From a virus, in IMG/VR virus record IMGVR_UViG_3300010885_030360, positions 1-29,776 of that record: DNA of 29,776 bases; one strand, 5' to 3'. The notes under the pieces were generated by a model that was not told the DNA's origin, ran no database searches, and worked only from the letters and a program-made list of their open reading frames with translations. Position numbers and translations under genes: made by a program. Positions 21,177-28,548 of the stretch are shown here, piece after piece; positions within the stretch are counted from its first letter, which is position 1; every line of letters starts with the position of its first letter.

Positions 21177-22183
21177 AAGATTACAGATTAGTTGAAAACC
21201 GCAGGGAGTACTTCAAGTCTCTTTATAACTTGAACCTTGTATTCAGAATACATCCAGGAATGGTTTACACCTATATGCCTGAACTAAGCAGGGAACTGGG
21301 CTGGGATGTCGAGACGGAGCTCTGGTTTGCTGCTATCAACGGTCATACACAAAACCCAATCACAAGTTTAAAAATGCTTGAGTTCATGCCTTCTATTCCT
21401 CAGAGTGAATCTGAATGGACTTTGGCTGCCGTAAAGTTTAACGAAGATTGGACAACTTTGAGTTTTGACGCTGATCGTTTAAAGCAAAAGAAAGACACAA
21501 TGAAAGGTTTACGCTCATATGCTGCCCTTGTTCAGGAAGCAGGTTCTCAATCTGCTCTATGGGACCCCTCTCTTCCTTTTGAAACACATTGGGTGAACGC
21601 TAACCGCATTAAGTCGTTCGGCAGACTCTCGTCCTTCTCGTTCCTTGAGTACGTACGCATCAATAAACATGGAACTGATTGCTCAAGTTTATTCTTTGAT
21701 GACTTGAGTGGTTCACGTTCTCACCGTAATGGCATGTTCTTCCTTTTGGGTAGAGACCATTTTGTATTTGATAAACGGCAACCTGACTCACATGACGGCA
21801 AATATCCAAATTTAAAAGGTATTGCGATGGATCTTGAAGATAGCGCAGAAGAGTTCTTGAAAGAGTTTCAAGATGAATGGGGCTACAACAAAGACGTAAG
21901 CAAGTTTACATTTGAGTCATGCTTGTGTCAATTCAAAAATGGTTTCTTCAGCAGACGCTATCCAGGAGTTTATGCTGACATGGGCTGGCAACGTATTGAG
22001 TGGTATGACAAACGTGGACTTGACAAATACACTTCAATTTTCAAAGACATAAGAGCTAAAAACCTACCTGAATGGTTGCGTGAAGAATGTGAAAAGGAAC
22101 GCATTGGTCATCAAGCCAAGGCGGATATGTTTGCCCAAACAGGAAGACCATACCGTGCTGAATATTTATTGGAGAAAGCATGA
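21173..22183 (+). CDS. Putative amino acid:DNA transferase of thymine hypermodification (336 aa)
   Basis: Conserved-looking blocks are HPGMVYTYMPELSRELGWD (residues 27-45), WFAAINGHTQNPITSLKMLE (51-70), SFGRLSSFSFLEYVRI (148-163) and LFFDDLSGSRSHRNGMFFLL (173-192), then HFVFDKRQP. I associate this architecture with the amino acid:DNA transferase superfamily predicted in hypermodifying phages, where an amine or amino acid displaces the activated group on hydroxymethyluracil in DNA. The gene order (this, kinase, helical partner, TS-fold enzyme) is the strongest support. The protein is soluble with no signal. It is coupled by ATGA to both neighbours. The family call is from memory and should be treated as moderate. 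Confidence 0.55.
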   Translation: MKDYRLVENRREYFKSLYNLNLVFRIHPGMVYTYMPELSRELGWDVETELWFAAINGHTQNPITSLKMLEFMPSIPQSESEWTLAAVKFNEDWTTLSFDADRLKQKKDTMKGLRSYAALVQEAGSQSALWDPSLPFETHWVNANRIKSFGRLSSFSFLEYVRINKHGTDCSSLFFDDLSGSRSHRNGMFFLLGRDHFVFDKRQPDSHDGKYPNLKGIAMDLEDSAEEFLKEFQDEWGYNKDVSKFTFESCLCQFKNGFFSRRYPGVYADMGWQRIEWYDKRGLDKYTSIFKDIRAKNLPEWLREECEKERIGHQAKADMFAQTGRPYRAEYLLEKA

Positions 22184-22773
22184 GAGTAATTTTATCTTTA
22201 AGGGGCACTTCAGGCTCTGGTAAAACTACGGTTGCAAGAAAGTTTATAACTGATTATCCGCATGAAGTTTTACCTGAGCCAGATAGACCAAAAAAGCCAT
22301 GGGGCTATATGATTGACTTGCGCATAGAAAATATTCAACAACCATTGATCATTTTAGGCTCATACGAAAACACCTGCGGAGGAACAGATGGGATTGACAC
22401 ACAAGAGGAAATTGCAGAACGAGCTCTTGCTGCTCATGAGCGTGGTCACGTACTTATGGAAGGATTGCTTCTTAGCAAAGTCGGACCCAATGCAATTACG
22501 ACTAAAATGCTTGCCCCTACTAATGCATATGTCGCTGCGTATATTGATACTCCGCTTGAGACTTGTCTTGAACGTGTGACACAAAGACGTTTAGCAAGAG
22601 GTGATGAAAGACCTTTCAACCCTGCGAATACAATCAGTGCATTTAAGGCAACGTATGCTGCATGTAAAAACTTGAATGAGCAAACAAACGTAAAAGTAAA
22701 GACGATAGATTACATGAACGCATTTGAAGACACAATAAACTTAATAAGGGGTTTTGAGAATGACCTCCTATGA
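22180..22773 (+). CDS. P-loop kinase, probable 5-hydroxymethyl-dU DNA kinase (197 aa)
   Basis: The N-terminal Walker A is GTSGSGKTT (residues 9-17). A diagnostic GSYENTCGGTDGI (60-72) and the Walker B-like strand HVLMEG (90-95) follow, then AAYIDTPLETCLERVTQRR (119-137) as lid/arginine region. The Y-x-N-x-CGG-x-D-x-I block matches my recollection of phage 5-hmdU DNA kinases, which phosphorylate the hydroxymethyl group of thymine-replacing bases in DNA to activate it for substitution. At 197 aa it is the kinase domain alone; the helical partner is the next gene. It overlaps upstream by ATGA and downstream by 14 nt. Confidence 0.75.
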   Translation: MRVILSLRGTSGSGKTTVARKFITDYPHEVLPEPDRPKKPWGYMIDLRIENIQQPLIILGSYENTCGGTDGIDTQEEIAERALAAHERGHVLMEGLLLSKVGPNAITTKMLAPTNAYVAAYIDTPLETCLERVTQRRLARGDERPFNPANTISAFKATYAACKNLNEQTNVKVKTIDYMNAFEDTINLIRGFENDLL

Positions 22774-23599
22774 TGAACTGACTGACTTCTCAGTCAAGCG
22801 TGAAATGATACGTTTGGGTTTTCATGTCTTTGATGATATCTTAAACAAATACCGTTTCTGCAATATCCGTCGTCGTGATGACCGTGTGACTCAATGGTTA
22901 TTGAAAAATTACTATACGAACAACGTAGGTGATGTTTGGTTCAAAGCATTGATTGCTCGCACGTTTAATTGGCCACCGACTCTTAAGTATCTTATGGAAC
23001 GTGACGCAATACCGCATCGTGTTGAGGAATTTGATTTGAAATATTTTACTGAATCACTTTTACATCTTGAAGCAAAGGGTGACAAGATATTCAACGGTGC
23101 TTACGTATTATTTCCTACAAATTATTCAGGTTCAAAATGTGTTAATATTCCTAAATATATTCTTGCGCCAACCATTGATGTCGCAGACAAGGTTCGCTGT
23201 GGTATTGAATGGGATTCAATTGAAGACACAACCAAAGCATTAGCCAGCAGTTGGGGTATTAAAACTTTCATTGCTGGGCAAGTGTCTGCTGATTTGTCTT
23301 ACCTGATGGGGGAGTTGCATCAAGCCAAAGATCTTTACACTTGGGCACCAATAGGTCCAGGAAGCACCAAAGGTTTGAACAGGTTGCACAATAGAAACGC
23401 AACGCATGCAATCAAGCAAGACCAATTTAATGCTGAGTTAATTGAAGTGCGTGAAAGATTAATGAAAGCCAATTTATGTTTTGATGATTTAACATTGCAT
23501 GATGTTCAAAATGTAATGTGTGAATATAGCAAATACATGCGTACTAAAGATGGGGTAGGCAAACCCAAACAACTTTACAAACCTACAAAGGAATTTTGA
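22760..23599 (+). CDS. Helical partner of hmdU DNA kinase (alpha-glutamyl/putrescinyl-thymine pyrophosphorylase family, 279 aa)
   Basis: Signature blocks are YRFCNIRRRDDRVTQWLLKN (residues 31-50) and WAPIGPGSTKGLNRLHNR (195-212), with TFIAGQVSADL between. These are characteristic of the family first named alpha-glutamyl/putrescinyl thymine pyrophosphorylase and later recognised as the helical partner domain of hmdU DNA kinases, remotely related to helix-hairpin-helix DNA glycosylases. It probably binds or flips the target base for the kinase. I chose ATG 22760 with AAGGGG upstream; a TTG lies 6 nt earlier. The kinase and this domain are sometimes fused, here they are separate and overlapping. 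Confidence 0.8.
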   Translation: MTSYDELTDFSVKREMIRLGFHVFDDILNKYRFCNIRRRDDRVTQWLLKNYYTNNVGDVWFKALIARTFNWPPTLKYLMERDAIPHRVEEFDLKYFTESLLHLEAKGDKIFNGAYVLFPTNYSGSKCVNIPKYILAPTIDVADKVRCGIEWDSIEDTTKALASSWGIKTFIAGQVSADLSYLMGELHQAKDLYTWAPIGPGSTKGLNRLHNRNATHAIKQDQFNAELIEVRERLMKANLCFDDLTLHDVQNVMCEYSKYMRTKDGVGKPKQLYKPTKEF

Positions 23600-23600
23600 A

Positions 23601-24587
23601 ATGGAAATAACTGCAATCAACGCAAATACATTATTTGAAGATGGGCTCTGGCGATTTAAAGTTGCTTCTGTAAAAGAGGATTCACGTAATGGACCTGTTT
23701 ACGTTATACCTGAGCCTGTATTGACTACCGTAGTTTCACCTTGTGAACGAGTTTTGTTTCATGAAGGACGTGACGCAAACCCTATCTTTCATTTAATGGA
23801 AAGCATATGGATACTCGCTGGTCGTCGTGATGTTGAGTTTGTTAAACAATTCAATTCAAACATTTCAAACTATTCCGACGATGGTAAAGTTTTTAACGCA
23901 CCGTATGGTTTTAGAATGCGCAACAGATTTGGTATTGATCAATTAAGAGTAATCATTGAACATTTGAAACTGACTCCTAATTCAAGGCAAGCAGTGATTC
24001 AACTTTGGGATGCTGAGGATTTGTTGAAAGACACCCTTGACCGTGCTTGTAATACTCAAATGGTTTTTTCAATACGTAATGGTCGTTTAGATTTAACAGT
24101 ATTCAACAGGAGCAATGATTTTTGGTATGGATACTTAGGAGCAAATATTGTTCACTTTACAATCATTCAAGAGTTTGTTGCTATTGCTTTGGGTATTGCT
24201 GTTGGTAATTACCGCACGGTGAGTAATAATTTACATCTTTATACAGAGTTGTATGATGCGTTACCTTACATGGAAAGACCACCATCATCTGAAGAATATG
24301 ATTTTTACTCAATGGCATTAGTTGAACCATACCCTCTTTATTCTCTCAATGATGGCTCTTATGATTCTTTCTTAAATGACTGCTCCCTATTTTGCCATGA
24401 CCCTTTAGAACTATTTAATTATCAGCATAAGTTTTTCAAAGAAGTTGCACAACCAATGGCGATGATAAGTTTCAAAAGACGCAATAAAATTAGCTCTGGC
24501 GTAGAACATCTAGATGAAATTAAAGCAAGTGATTGGCAGTTGGCAGTTAAACAATGGATAAAGAGGAGAGAAAATGTCCGCAAATAA
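23601..24587 (+). CDS. Thymidylate-synthase-fold enzyme, probable dUMP hydroxymethylase or TS (328 aa)
   Basis: ThyA-fold core residues are present: E67 in FHLMESIW, catalytic C150 in RACNTQ, R170-S-x-D173 in VFNRSNDFWYG, N182 in GANIVHF (the dUMP-selecting Asn; dCMP hydroxymethylases have Asp there) and H212-x-Y214 in NLHLYTE. The substrate should therefore be dUMP. The tryptophan pair that lines the folate site of ordinary TS is not at the expected place (NISNYSDDGKVFNAPYG). Beside the hmdU kinase genes, hydroxymethylation to hmdUMP is more likely than methylation, but both are possible. It starts one base after the upstream stop and overlaps the next gene by 14 nt. Confidence 0.8.
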   Translation: MEITAINANTLFEDGLWRFKVASVKEDSRNGPVYVIPEPVLTTVVSPCERVLFHEGRDANPIFHLMESIWILAGRRDVEFVKQFNSNISNYSDDGKVFNAPYGFRMRNRFGIDQLRVIIEHLKLTPNSRQAVIQLWDAEDLLKDTLDRACNTQMVFSIRNGRLDLTVFNRSNDFWYGYLGANIVHFTIIQEFVAIALGIAVGNYRTVSNNLHLYTELYDALPYMERPPSSEEYDFYSMALVEPYPLYSLNDGSYDSFLNDCSLFCHDPLELFNYQHKFFKEVAQPMAMISFKRRNKISSGVEHLDEIKASDWQLAVKQWIKRRENVRK

Positions 24588-24840
24588 TAAAGTCGTAAAA
24601 CATTATAATTCCGTTGCTTCAAAGCAACATTGGGATCTTGTCTATGAATATTTGAATGGCGATTACCTGCTTGGTAACGCAACAAAATATATTTTCAGAT
24701 TTGGTAAAAAAGGAACAGAAAAAGATCATATTGAAGATTTGAAAAAAGCCATTCATTATCTTGAAAAGAAAATTGAAATTTTACAAAATCAAGAAGATGA
24801 TGGGTCTGAACCTACTGGATACTATGTAAGGCAAGATTAA
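24574..24840 (+). CDS. DUF3310 family protein (88 aa)
   Basis: The family pattern H-Y-x(n)-Y-L-x-G-N-A-x-K-Y-I-x-R-x-G-K-K-x(n)-D-L-K-K-A-x-x-Y-L-E is visible from KHYNSVASKQHWDLV through LLGNATKYIFRFGKKG to HIEDLKKAIHYLEKKIEI. DUF3310 proteins are frequent in phages and often called nucleotide kinase-like, but no catalytic P-loop is present and the function is unproven. AAGAGGAGAG precedes the ATG, which overlaps the TS-fold gene by 14 nt. Its stop overlaps the DNA polymerase start (TAATG). Confidence 0.8.
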   Translation: MSANNKVVKHYNSVASKQHWDLVYEYLNGDYLLGNATKYIFRFGKKGTEKDHIEDLKKAIHYLEKKIEILQNQEDDGSEPTGYYVRQD

Positions 24841-26603
24841 TGAAAACGATTGTATTCGATACTGAAGTTTACAAGAACGTATTTTTGCTTTGCGGAAAGG
24901 TTCTTGAAGACAATCAATACTTCAGCATATGGGGTTATGCGGATGACGCACGTGAACGGATAAGAGATCTATTCAAATCAAATAATACCTTCGTAAGTTT
25001 CAACGGCAATAAATACGACATGCCTGTGATAGGATATTTCCTTTCAGGTAAAACAACTGAAGAGTTGAAAGATCTTGGCGATGAAATTATTCAAGAAAAT
25101 GCTATGCCTTGGGAACTTGAACGTAAGTATGGATTCAAAATACCGAGAATTGACCACATTGATTTAATTGAAGTTGCCCCCTCATTCGTAAGTTTGAAAA
25201 CGTATGGCGCACGTATGAATATGCCAACAGTTCAAGACTTGCCTTTTCATCATGAATCTTTAATCAAAGATGAAGACTTACCTAAACTTTATGAGTATTG
25301 TATAAATGACTTAGATACAACGCATGAGTTATATAATCGTCTTCAAGGGCAGTTGCAATTAAGAATTGAAATCAGCAAAGAGTATGGAGTTGATTGCCGC
25401 AGTAAATCAGACTCACAAGTTGCTGAACAAATGTTTATGAAACGTCTCAATTTGAAAAGAACGCAACTTGCAATACCAAAACACGTTACGTATAAATTAC
25501 CAAATTTTATAGAGTTTAAAACACGTGAACTAGATGAACTTGCTAAAAGGATGCAGCAGCATTTCTTTCATGTTCAAAACCCAAGTGGTCACGTAGAACT
25601 TCCAGACTTCTTGAAGGAGGATCTCGTAACTATCAATGATGGTGTTTATCAGATGGGGGTTGGGGGTTTACATTCACAACACGATAAAAAGGATTGCTAT
25701 GTTTCTGATGACACTTACTGCGTTATGGACTATGATGTTGCCAGTTATTATCCTGCTATTATGCTTAATTGTAATCTTGTACCTATGAATACTGGGGAGG
25801 AGTTCCTGAATGAATATAGAACTCTATTTCATCGTAGGTTAGAAGGCAAGAAAGCAAAGAACATGGTTATTGCGGATTCATTGCGTATTGCGTTGAATGG
25901 AACATTCGGTAAAACGGCTAATCGCTATTCACCGTTGTATTCACCTGACGTAATGATTAATATTACTCTGACTGGGCAGTTGACTCTTTTGAACCTAATT
26001 GAGACTCTAGAGGCAAAAGGTATCCCTGTAATTTCCGCAAATACGGATGGTATCATGTTGTATTATAAACGTCATTCGCAAATGGTTGTTGACAAAATAA
26101 TAGAAGATTTTAGCAAGAAAACTGGATTCATATTTGAAGGCACATACTACAAGTGCGTTGCATTGAAAGATGTGAATAATTATTTTGCAGTAAAGGGTGA
26201 TCGTAGTGTAAAAATCAAAGGTATTTATTCTCCGCCTACCCTGAGTAAAAATCCAACTGCGCCTATAGTTTCAAAAGCAGTAGCAGATTGGTTATCACAA
26301 GGAACTCCTTTTTCAAAGACATTGAAAGACGGTAAGATTGAAGATTTTATTACTGTCCGCAATGTAACTGGTGGTGGGGTTCAAGGTGATAAGTATTTGG
26401 GCAAGACCGTGCGTTGGTATCAAACCACTGAACAACTTCCTCCTATTACGTATGCTAGTAATGGGAATAAAGTTGCTAAGTCTGATGGTGCAAAAGAATG
26501 CATGAAATTACCTGTTGTAATCCCAGATGACTTAGATTATACTTGGTATGAAAGAGAAATAATCAAAGTAATAAAGGATATTGGCGCAAGTCAATTTTTA
26601 TAA
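24840..26603 (+). CDS. Family B DNA polymerase with 3'-5' exonuclease (587 aa)
   Basis: This is the replicative polymerase. Exonuclease motifs: ExoI FDTEVY (D7, E9), ExoII FNGNKYD (54-60, D60) and ExoIII YCINDLD (153-159). Polymerase motifs: A DYDVASYYPAIM (297-308, D299 as metal ligand), B around NMVIADSLRIALNGTFGK (341-358), and C SANTDGIML (399-407) with D403. Motif C has Asn in place of the first Asp of the usual DTD. The second Asp, the metal ligand, is kept. At 587 residues it is short for family B and lacks an obvious TPR2/terminal-protein insertion, so it probably uses the phage primase. Start coupled to DUF3310 (TAATG). Confidence 0.85.
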   Translation: MKTIVFDTEVYKNVFLLCGKVLEDNQYFSIWGYADDARERIRDLFKSNNTFVSFNGNKYDMPVIGYFLSGKTTEELKDLGDEIIQENAMPWELERKYGFKIPRIDHIDLIEVAPSFVSLKTYGARMNMPTVQDLPFHHESLIKDEDLPKLYEYCINDLDTTHELYNRLQGQLQLRIEISKEYGVDCRSKSDSQVAEQMFMKRLNLKRTQLAIPKHVTYKLPNFIEFKTRELDELAKRMQQHFFHVQNPSGHVELPDFLKEDLVTINDGVYQMGVGGLHSQHDKKDCYVSDDTYCVMDYDVASYYPAIMLNCNLVPMNTGEEFLNEYRTLFHRRLEGKKAKNMVIADSLRIALNGTFGKTANRYSPLYSPDVMINITLTGQLTLLNLIETLEAKGIPVISANTDGIMLYYKRHSQMVVDKIIEDFSKKTGFIFEGTYYKCVALKDVNNYFAVKGDRSVKIKGIYSPPTLSKNPTAPIVSKAVADWLSQGTPFSKTLKDGKIEDFITVRNVTGGGVQGDKYLGKTVRWYQTTEQLPPITYASNGNKVAKSDGAKECMKLPVVIPDDLDYTWYEREIIKVIKDIGASQFL

Positions 26604-26620
26604 ACGAAAGAAAGGAAAAA

Positions 26621-26932
26621 ATGTCTGATGAAAATCCAATCGTATGGGTAGTAGATAATGCTCTCAACAAGACCATTAAAGATGTGTTGCGTTTTGGAGA
26701 ACCTGAACACGTATTTACTGACGTTGACAAAGTCAATACTGACCTAGTGAAACATGCTAGGGAAGCGTTGTCATCTTATCAAGTTGGTGATTATTTGTGT
26801 TTGATTGGAGACCCAAAATTGAGCTGCATCTGCTCAGCAATCGTAGCACAAAATAATCCTGGAGAAGAAATAAGATTACTTCAATGGGATTCAAGAAGTT
26901 ACCGTTACGAAGAATTTAGTTTAACAATTTAA
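26621..26932 (+). CDS. Hypothetical protein (103 aa)
   Basis: Soluble protein beginning MSDENPIVWVVDNALNKTIK, with strand-like SYQVGDYLCLIGDPKLSCI and AIVAQNNPGEEIRLLQWDSR. The look is a small alpha/beta domain. A remote resemblance to response-regulator-like folds is not supported by motifs. AAGAAAGGAAA precedes the ATG. It lies between the polymerase and the Sak4-like ATPase in the same operon, so a role in replication or recombination is possible but unproven. Confidence 0.65.
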   Translation: MSDENPIVWVVDNALNKTIKDVLRFGEPEHVFTDVDKVNTDLVKHAREALSSYQVGDYLCLIGDPKLSCICSAIVAQNNPGEEIRLLQWDSRSYRYEEFSLTI

Positions 26933-26944
26933 TAAAGGAAATAT

Positions 26945-27682
26945 ATGTCATTTAAAGATAGCCTCGTTGTAGGTAAGCAAGAACTCCCCCCTCGTATTTG
27001 TATTTATGGTAATCATGGTATTGGCAAATCAACTATTGCTTCTCAATTTCCTGATCCTATTTTTATAAATACTGAAGACGGATTAGATTCATTAGATACA
27101 ACTTCATTTCCAAGAGCAACAGAAATTACAGACGTTGTTGAGGCAATTAAGATTCTTTTAAAAGAAGAACATGATTTTAAAACTGTTGTAATTGACTCTG
27201 TTGACTGGTTAGTTGAACCGTTGATTACTAAAGATGTTGAGAGCTCTCACGATGCTAAAGACTTAGGCTACGGCAAAGGTCAAGTATTTGTTGCTGAGTC
27301 TTTTAGAGAAATATTGCAAGGGCTTGATGCTTTACGTCGTAAACGTCAAATGAATATTGTTTTATTAGCCCATGCAAACGTAGTGCGTTACGAAAATCCT
27401 TTGACTGAACCATATGATCGGTTCTCACCAAAGTTGCCTAATCGTTGTAACGCATTATTGCAAGAATGGTGTGATGTGATTGCCTATGCTGGTTTCAAAG
27501 TGATTGTAAAGAAATCAGACGTAGGATTCAATAACACTGTAAACCGTGGCATAACAACAGGTGAAAGACTGCTTCACGTAGTTGAAAACCCAGCGTATGT
27601 TGCAAAAAACCGTTATGCGTGCCCAGATTCGTTCGAGATGAACATTGATGAAATCGCAAAACATATCCCTGTTAAAGTTTAA
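26945..27682 (+). CDS. Sak4-like RecA-fold ATPase, single-strand annealing/recombination (245 aa)
   Basis: Walker A GNHGIGKST (residues 22-30) and Walker B TVVIDSVDWL (80-89) are followed by NIVLLAHANVVRYENPL with sensor-like polar residues. The layout and length match the AAA_24/Sak4 family, phage RecA-core proteins that act in recombination together with an SSB. The next gene encodes an SSB-like DUF669 protein, which is the usual partnership. Downstream nuclease and RuvC-like genes complete a recombination module. The AATAAAGGAAATAT leader precedes the ATG. Confidence 0.8.
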   Translation: MSFKDSLVVGKQELPPRICIYGNHGIGKSTIASQFPDPIFINTEDGLDSLDTTSFPRATEITDVVEAIKILLKEEHDFKTVVIDSVDWLVEPLITKDVESSHDAKDLGYGKGQVFVAESFREILQGLDALRRKRQMNIVLLAHANVVRYENPLTEPYDRFSPKLPNRCNALLQEWCDVIAYAGFKVIVKKSDVGFNNTVNRGITTGERLLHVVENPAYVAKNRYACPDSFEMNIDEIAKHIPVKV

Positions 27683-27697
27683 TATAAAGGAAATAAC

Positions 27698-28201
27698 ATG
27701 TCTAAATTTGGATTTGATTTAAATGAATACACTTCATCAGCACCACAAAGTTACGACCCATTACCAAACGGTGAGTACACTTTAAAGTGTATTGAAGCAG
27801 AGTTAAAAGACACAAAGTCTGGTGGTCAGATGATTGCTGCTAAATTTGAAGTAGCAAAAGGTGAACATACTGGTCGTTTTGTTTGGAATAATTACAATAT
27901 TCACAACAATAGCGAAAAAGCCCAGAAGATCGGACGAGAGCAACTTTCAGCATGGGCAAAAGCCTCAGGTAAGCCTAATGCTACGTCTGTTGACGAACTC
28001 CTTGAGCGTCCTTTTAGATGCTCCCTTGAAATTGAAAAGGGCACTAATGGCTACTCTGACAAAAACCGTATTACAGGTTATGTTTTAGATTCAGCAAAGC
28101 CTGAGCCAAAGCAACCTAGTTTAGCAGGTATTCAAAATGACGACCCTGATGAAGCAGTCACAACCGCAAAATCAGGTAAAAAGAAAAATCCATGGGATTA
28201 A
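27698..28201 (+). CDS. DUF669 SSB-like protein (167 aa)
   Basis: The N-terminal MSKFGFDLNEYTSSAPQSYD and LPNGEYTLKCIEAELKDTKS, then MIAAKFEVAKGEHTGRFVWN (residues 1-70), follow the DUF669 pattern, an OB-fold-like family that acts as single-stranded DNA binding protein in phages. The low-complexity C-terminus ends KKKNPWD, a short acidic/aromatic tip that recalls the SSB tail used to recruit partners. It lies directly after the Sak4-like ATPase with TATAAAGGAAAT as ribosome site. A terminator-like hairpin follows the stop. Confidence 0.8.
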   Translation: MSKFGFDLNEYTSSAPQSYDPLPNGEYTLKCIEAELKDTKSGGQMIAAKFEVAKGEHTGRFVWNNYNIHNNSEKAQKIGREQLSAWAKASGKPNATSVDELLERPFRCSLEIEKGTNGYSDKNRITGYVLDSAKPEPKQPSLAGIQNDDPDEAVTTAKSGKKKNPWD

Positions 28202-28213
28202 TTCAGTGACTTT

Positions 28214-28238
28214 AGGGGGTGAGATTCCCCCTCTTTTT
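28214..28238 (+). terminator. Rho-independent terminator after DUF669 gene
   Basis: AGGGGG (28214-28219) pairs perfectly with CCCCCT (28227-28232) around a 7-nt loop, followed by TCTTTTT (28232-28238). It stands 13 nt after the DUF669 stop. The next gene's leader AATAAAGGAAAT starts directly after it, so it may attenuate rather than fully end the operon. Confidence 0.75.
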
Positions 28239-28253
28239 AATAAAGGAAATAAG

Positions 28254-28541
28254 ATGAAAAAGTTAATCGCAATGTTCGCAGTTGTTTTATCTGCGTGTTC
28301 AAGCACTCCCCCTCCGCAACCAAGTTACAGTTCAATGAACAATCATTCACCCATGGTTCATTTGAGGTATGAAGGAACTGTTAATCAGATGGGTAGGGAA
28401 GAAACGATTCAAGCCATCCGTCAATGCACTGATTCAGGTTTAAGAGCAGAGCCAATTTATGCTAAACGTAATGTCGCAGGAAATCTTAGCAACATTATCA
28501 TTGATGTGAATTGCGTTCCAATGTTTTTCTTTCAACGCTAG
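28254..28541 (+). CDS. Small predicted lipoprotein (95 aa)
   Basis: I chose ATG 28254, with AATAAAGGAAATAAG upstream and MKKLIAMFAVVLSACSSTPP as signal and lipobox (L12-S-A-C15). The longer frame from 28137 overlaps the DUF669 gene and has no ribosome site. After processing, the lipidated Cys would anchor an 80-residue periplasmic domain that begins Pro/Ser-rich and ends IIIDVNCVPMFFFQR. Phage lipoproteins often block superinfection, and Rz1-type spanins are also lipoproteins, but no lysis partner is adjacent. Its position in a replication operon, just after a terminator, is unusual. Confidence 0.75.
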   Translation: MKKLIAMFAVVLSACSSTPPPQPSYSSMNNHSPMVHLRYEGTVNQMGREETIQAIRQCTDSGLRAEPIYAKRNVAGNLSNIIIDVNCVPMFFFQR

Positions 28542-28548
28542 GGACTAA

